NCBI GenBank assembly: GCA_913061465.1
Contig: CAJXSU010000017.1
Coordinates: 1-34,880, forward strand
Length of the DNA: 34,880 nucleotides
Direction of reading: 5' to 3'
From: an uncultured Flavobacterium sp.
GTDB lineage: Bacteria; Bacteroidota; Bacteroidia; Flavobacteriales; Flavobacteriaceae
Position numbers and translations under genes: made by a program. Shown here piece by piece: positions 33,206-34,880 of the stretch. The notes beneath the pieces were generated by a model that saw only the letters and a list, made by a program, of their open reading frames with translations, was not told where the DNA came from and did no database searches. Numbering within the stretch: the stretch's first letter is position 1; each line of letters starts with the position of its first letter.

Positions 33206-33716
33206 ACAATACCTATCTCAAATTAATACACTAATTTTTGATGTTGATGGTGTTTTAACTAATGGAATGGTAACTGTCTTTCCGAATGGTGAATTAATTC
33301 GTCAGATGAATATTAAAGATGGTTATGCACTCCGTGCTGCTGTTAATGCTGGTTTAAGAATTTGTATTATCACTGGAGGAAAACATGAGGGTGTTAAAAT
33401 TAGATTAGAAAATTTAGGAATTAAAGATGTGTATATGGGTGCACACAATAAAATTGAACAATACAATGAGTTTATTGACATGTATAATTTACAGCCTAAT
33501 AACATATTATATATGGGTGATGATGTGCCAGATTATCCAATCATGAAACTTGTTGGTTTAGCGTGCTGTCCAAACGATGCCGCAATAGAGATTCAGAAAA
33601 TATCAAAGTATATTTCTGATAAAAAAGGTGGTGAAGGTTGTGTGCGAGACATTATTGAACAAGTCTTACGAGTTCAAGGGAAATGGGATTCAAATTTTGA
33701 TGCTACCTATGACTAG
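33189..33716 (+). CDS. KdsC-like HAD phosphatase
   Basis: This is a 175-aa cap-less HAD phosphatase of the KdsC family, which frees KDO from KDO-8-phosphate for lipopolysaccharide. The HAD motifs are FDVDGVLTNG (Asp18, Asp20), IITGGKH for motif II with Lys after it, and MGDDVPDYP for the metal-binding acids. Length and sequence fit the C1-type tetrameric group. Other members act on related sugar phosphates, so KDO specificity is inferred. It overlaps the DUF2520 gene by 17 bases. kdsA, kdsB and kdsD are not in the window. Confidence 0.85.
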   Translation: MEKSYKQYLSQINTLIFDVDGVLTNGMVTVFPNGELIRQMNIKDGYALRAAVNAGLRICIITGGKHEGVKIRLENLGIKDVYMGAHNKIEQYNEFIDMYNLQPNNILYMGDDVPDYPIMKLVGLACCPNDAAIEIQKISKYISDKKGGEGCVRDIIEQVLRVQGKWDSNFDATYD

Positions 33717-33767
33717 ATTAAATTATAAACAATAAAAATTATTTAATTATTACAATTTTCTAAGATT

Positions 33768-34199
33768 ATGAGAAATTTTTTGATCCTTATTTTTAGTGTT
33801 TTTATTACAATTTCAGGTTTTTCGCAAACTATTTTTGGTAACTGGAATTCTTATGATGAAAAAACAAATAAAATTGAGTCTGTTATTGAAGTTTATGAGA
33901 AAGACTCGAAAGCATATGCAAAGATAATATCAATTAGTGATTCTAGTAGAAGTTCAGCAAAGTGTATTGAGTGTAATGGTAAAAGAAAAAATGCACCTAT
34001 TTTAGGTATGAATATTTTGACAGGATTAAAAAAAGATGGCAATGAGTGGTCTGGTGGAAAAATTTTAGACCCAAAAAACGGAAAAGAATATAAGTGTTAC
34101 ATCCAATTATTAGATAACAACACCCTAAAGCTAAGAGGTTATATTGGTTTTTCTATGTTTGGAAGAACTGCAATTTGGAAAAGAGCAAAGAATAATTAG
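33768..34199 (+). CDS. DUF2147 secreted protein
   Basis: This is a 143-aa exported protein. The signal peptide (cleavage near SGFSQ) is followed by IFGNWNSYDEKTNKIESVIE, the opening of DUF2147, which forms a small lipocalin-like beta barrel. GMNILTGLKKDGNEWSGGKI, then DPKNGKEYKCYIQL and LRGYIGFSMFGRTAIWKR, complete the domain. KCIECN supplies two Cys, and a third lies in YKCYIQ. Family members are periplasmic proteins of unknown function. It follows the KdsC-like gene by 51 bases and may be an independent unit. I see no clear promoter box in the gap. Confidence 0.87.
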   Translation: MRNFLILIFSVFITISGFSQTIFGNWNSYDEKTNKIESVIEVYEKDSKAYAKIISISDSSRSSAKCIECNGKRKNAPILGMNILTGLKKDGNEWSGGKILDPKNGKEYKCYIQLLDNNTLKLRGYIGFSMFGRTAIWKRAKNN

Positions 34200-34262
34200 A
34201 TTTTCTAAGCATCATGTTTGATTTTTAAATTACAAACAAGAGCTTTTATTAAATAACCAGTA

Positions 34263-34880
34263 TTATACTTTTTTCTGAAGCATAGGGACAAAAGCAAAAT
34301 CTCCGAGCTCTTTTTTTTCAAATTCTTTGGGGGATTTTCTATAAAACATTGTCATAATTTGTTTTTTATCACCCACTGGTATTAACAACATCCCTCCTAC
34401 TTTTAATTGAGCTAATAATGGTTTAGGAACAATAGGTGCACCAGCAGTTACAATTATTTTATCAAAAGGTGCTTTTTCTTTAAAACCTTTATATCCATCT
34501 CCAAAAATAAACTTCTTTGGTTTATAGCCCAACTTTGGTAAAAATAAAGAAGTTTTTTTGAACAACTCATGTTGGCGTTCTATGGTATAAACTTCAGCCC
34601 CTAACTCAATTAAAACAGCAGTCTGATACCCTGAACCAGTTCCTATTTCCAAAATAATATCTCCTGGATTAACTGCTAAGGTTTGAGATTGAAAAGCTAC
34701 AGTATAAGGTTGAGAAATCGTTTGTTCTGCAGCTATCGGGAACGCCTTATCTTGATATGCGTGATCTGAAAAAGAAGAGTCAATAAACAAATGTCTGGGA
34801 ATTATTTTAATTGCATTTAACACCATCTCGTTGGTAATTCCTTTCTTTTTTAGCACGTTTGCTAACTGATTTCTAAGGCC
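34263..34880 (-). CDS. pcm: Protein-L-isoaspartate O-methyltransferase, 5' truncated by window edge
   Basis: This repair enzyme methylates isoaspartyl residues of aged proteins. The frame stays open to the window edge: upstream of the GTG at 34856 it reads GLRNQLAN, which is typical of the Pcm N-terminus. The true start therefore lies beyond 34880. RHLFIDSSF and AYQDKAFPIAAEQTISQPY form the substrate-binding region with the conserved QTISQP, and ILEIGTGSGYQTAVL is the SAM-binding motif I. IIVTAGAPIVPKPLLAQLKVG follows. Convergent with the DUF2147 gene; the 63-base gap between them shows no hairpin. Confidence 0.93.
   Translation of the reverse strand, partial: GLRNQLANVLKKKGITNEMVLNAIKIIPRHLFIDSSFSDHAYQDKAFPIAAEQTISQPYTVAFQSQTLAVNPGDIILEIGTGSGYQTAVLIELGAEVYTIERQHELFKKTSLFLPKLGYKPKKFIFGDGYKGFKEKAPFDKIIVTAGAPIVPKPLLAQLKVGGMLLIPVGDKKQIMTMFYRKSPKEFEKKELGDFAFVPMLQKKV

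Overview
The window is a stretch of ordinary, low-GC, gene-dense chromosome from a member of the Bacteroidota, most likely a marine-type Flavobacteriaceae. The signs are: genes without Shine-Dalgarno sequences, -7 promoter boxes of the TAnnTTTG type, a PorV/PorQ-family type IX secretion protein, a DUF4105/Lnb lipoprotein acyltransferase, a CarboxypepD_reg TonB receptor, bacillithiol synthesis (BshB1), and a 6S-Flavo-like RNA. I see no phage, transposon, CRISPR array or rRNA. Both edges cut genes: an alpha/beta hydrolase on the left and pcm on the right. No gene-free stretch exceeds 300 bases.

Left part (1-9826): a MEST/PEG1-like hydrolase; the rRNA methyltransferase RlmL (minus); a methyltransferase coupled to a ZIP metal transporter; RecQ (minus); then tatC, a carboxymuconolactone decarboxylase-family gene and lptB, meeting pssA head-on; then a YheT-like hydrolase. 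Two convergent pairs (ZIP/recQ and lptB/pssA) end in the same TTAA.

Envelope block (9904-17411): PorV2-like protein and Lnb in tandem, the bifunctional histidine-degradation enzyme FtcD followed directly by a GNAT acetyltransferase, a secreted carboxypeptidase-regulatory-domain protein, aroQ, and two tandem small beta-barrel proteins. The two barrel genes share signal peptide, leader and terminator hairpin.

Division, RNA and envelope block (17526-25191): xerD faces a minus-strand unit of a 96-aa coiled-coil protein, zapA, a 6S-like RNA and rny (RNase Y). Divergent from this unit are a LytM/M23 peptidase and a TonB-dependent receptor. The zapA-6S adjacency resembles the zapA-ssrS order of gammaproteobacteria.

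Repair and thiol block (25207-34880): bcp and nth are divergent. An ECF-type sigma factor is followed by an unannotated 47-codon ORF where an anti-sigma gene might be expected. uvrA, tRNA-His, a trans-sulfuration PLP enzyme overlapping bshB1, a DUF2520 protein overlapping a KdsC-like phosphatase, a DUF2147 protein and pcm follow. RecQ, Nth and UvrA each lack Cys residues of a metal site that is classical for the family.

The best leads are the 6S-like RNA, the 47-aa ORF after the sigma factor, the coiled-coil partner of ZapA, the metal-site losses and the paired barrel genes. None is proven to be a new system from sequence alone.
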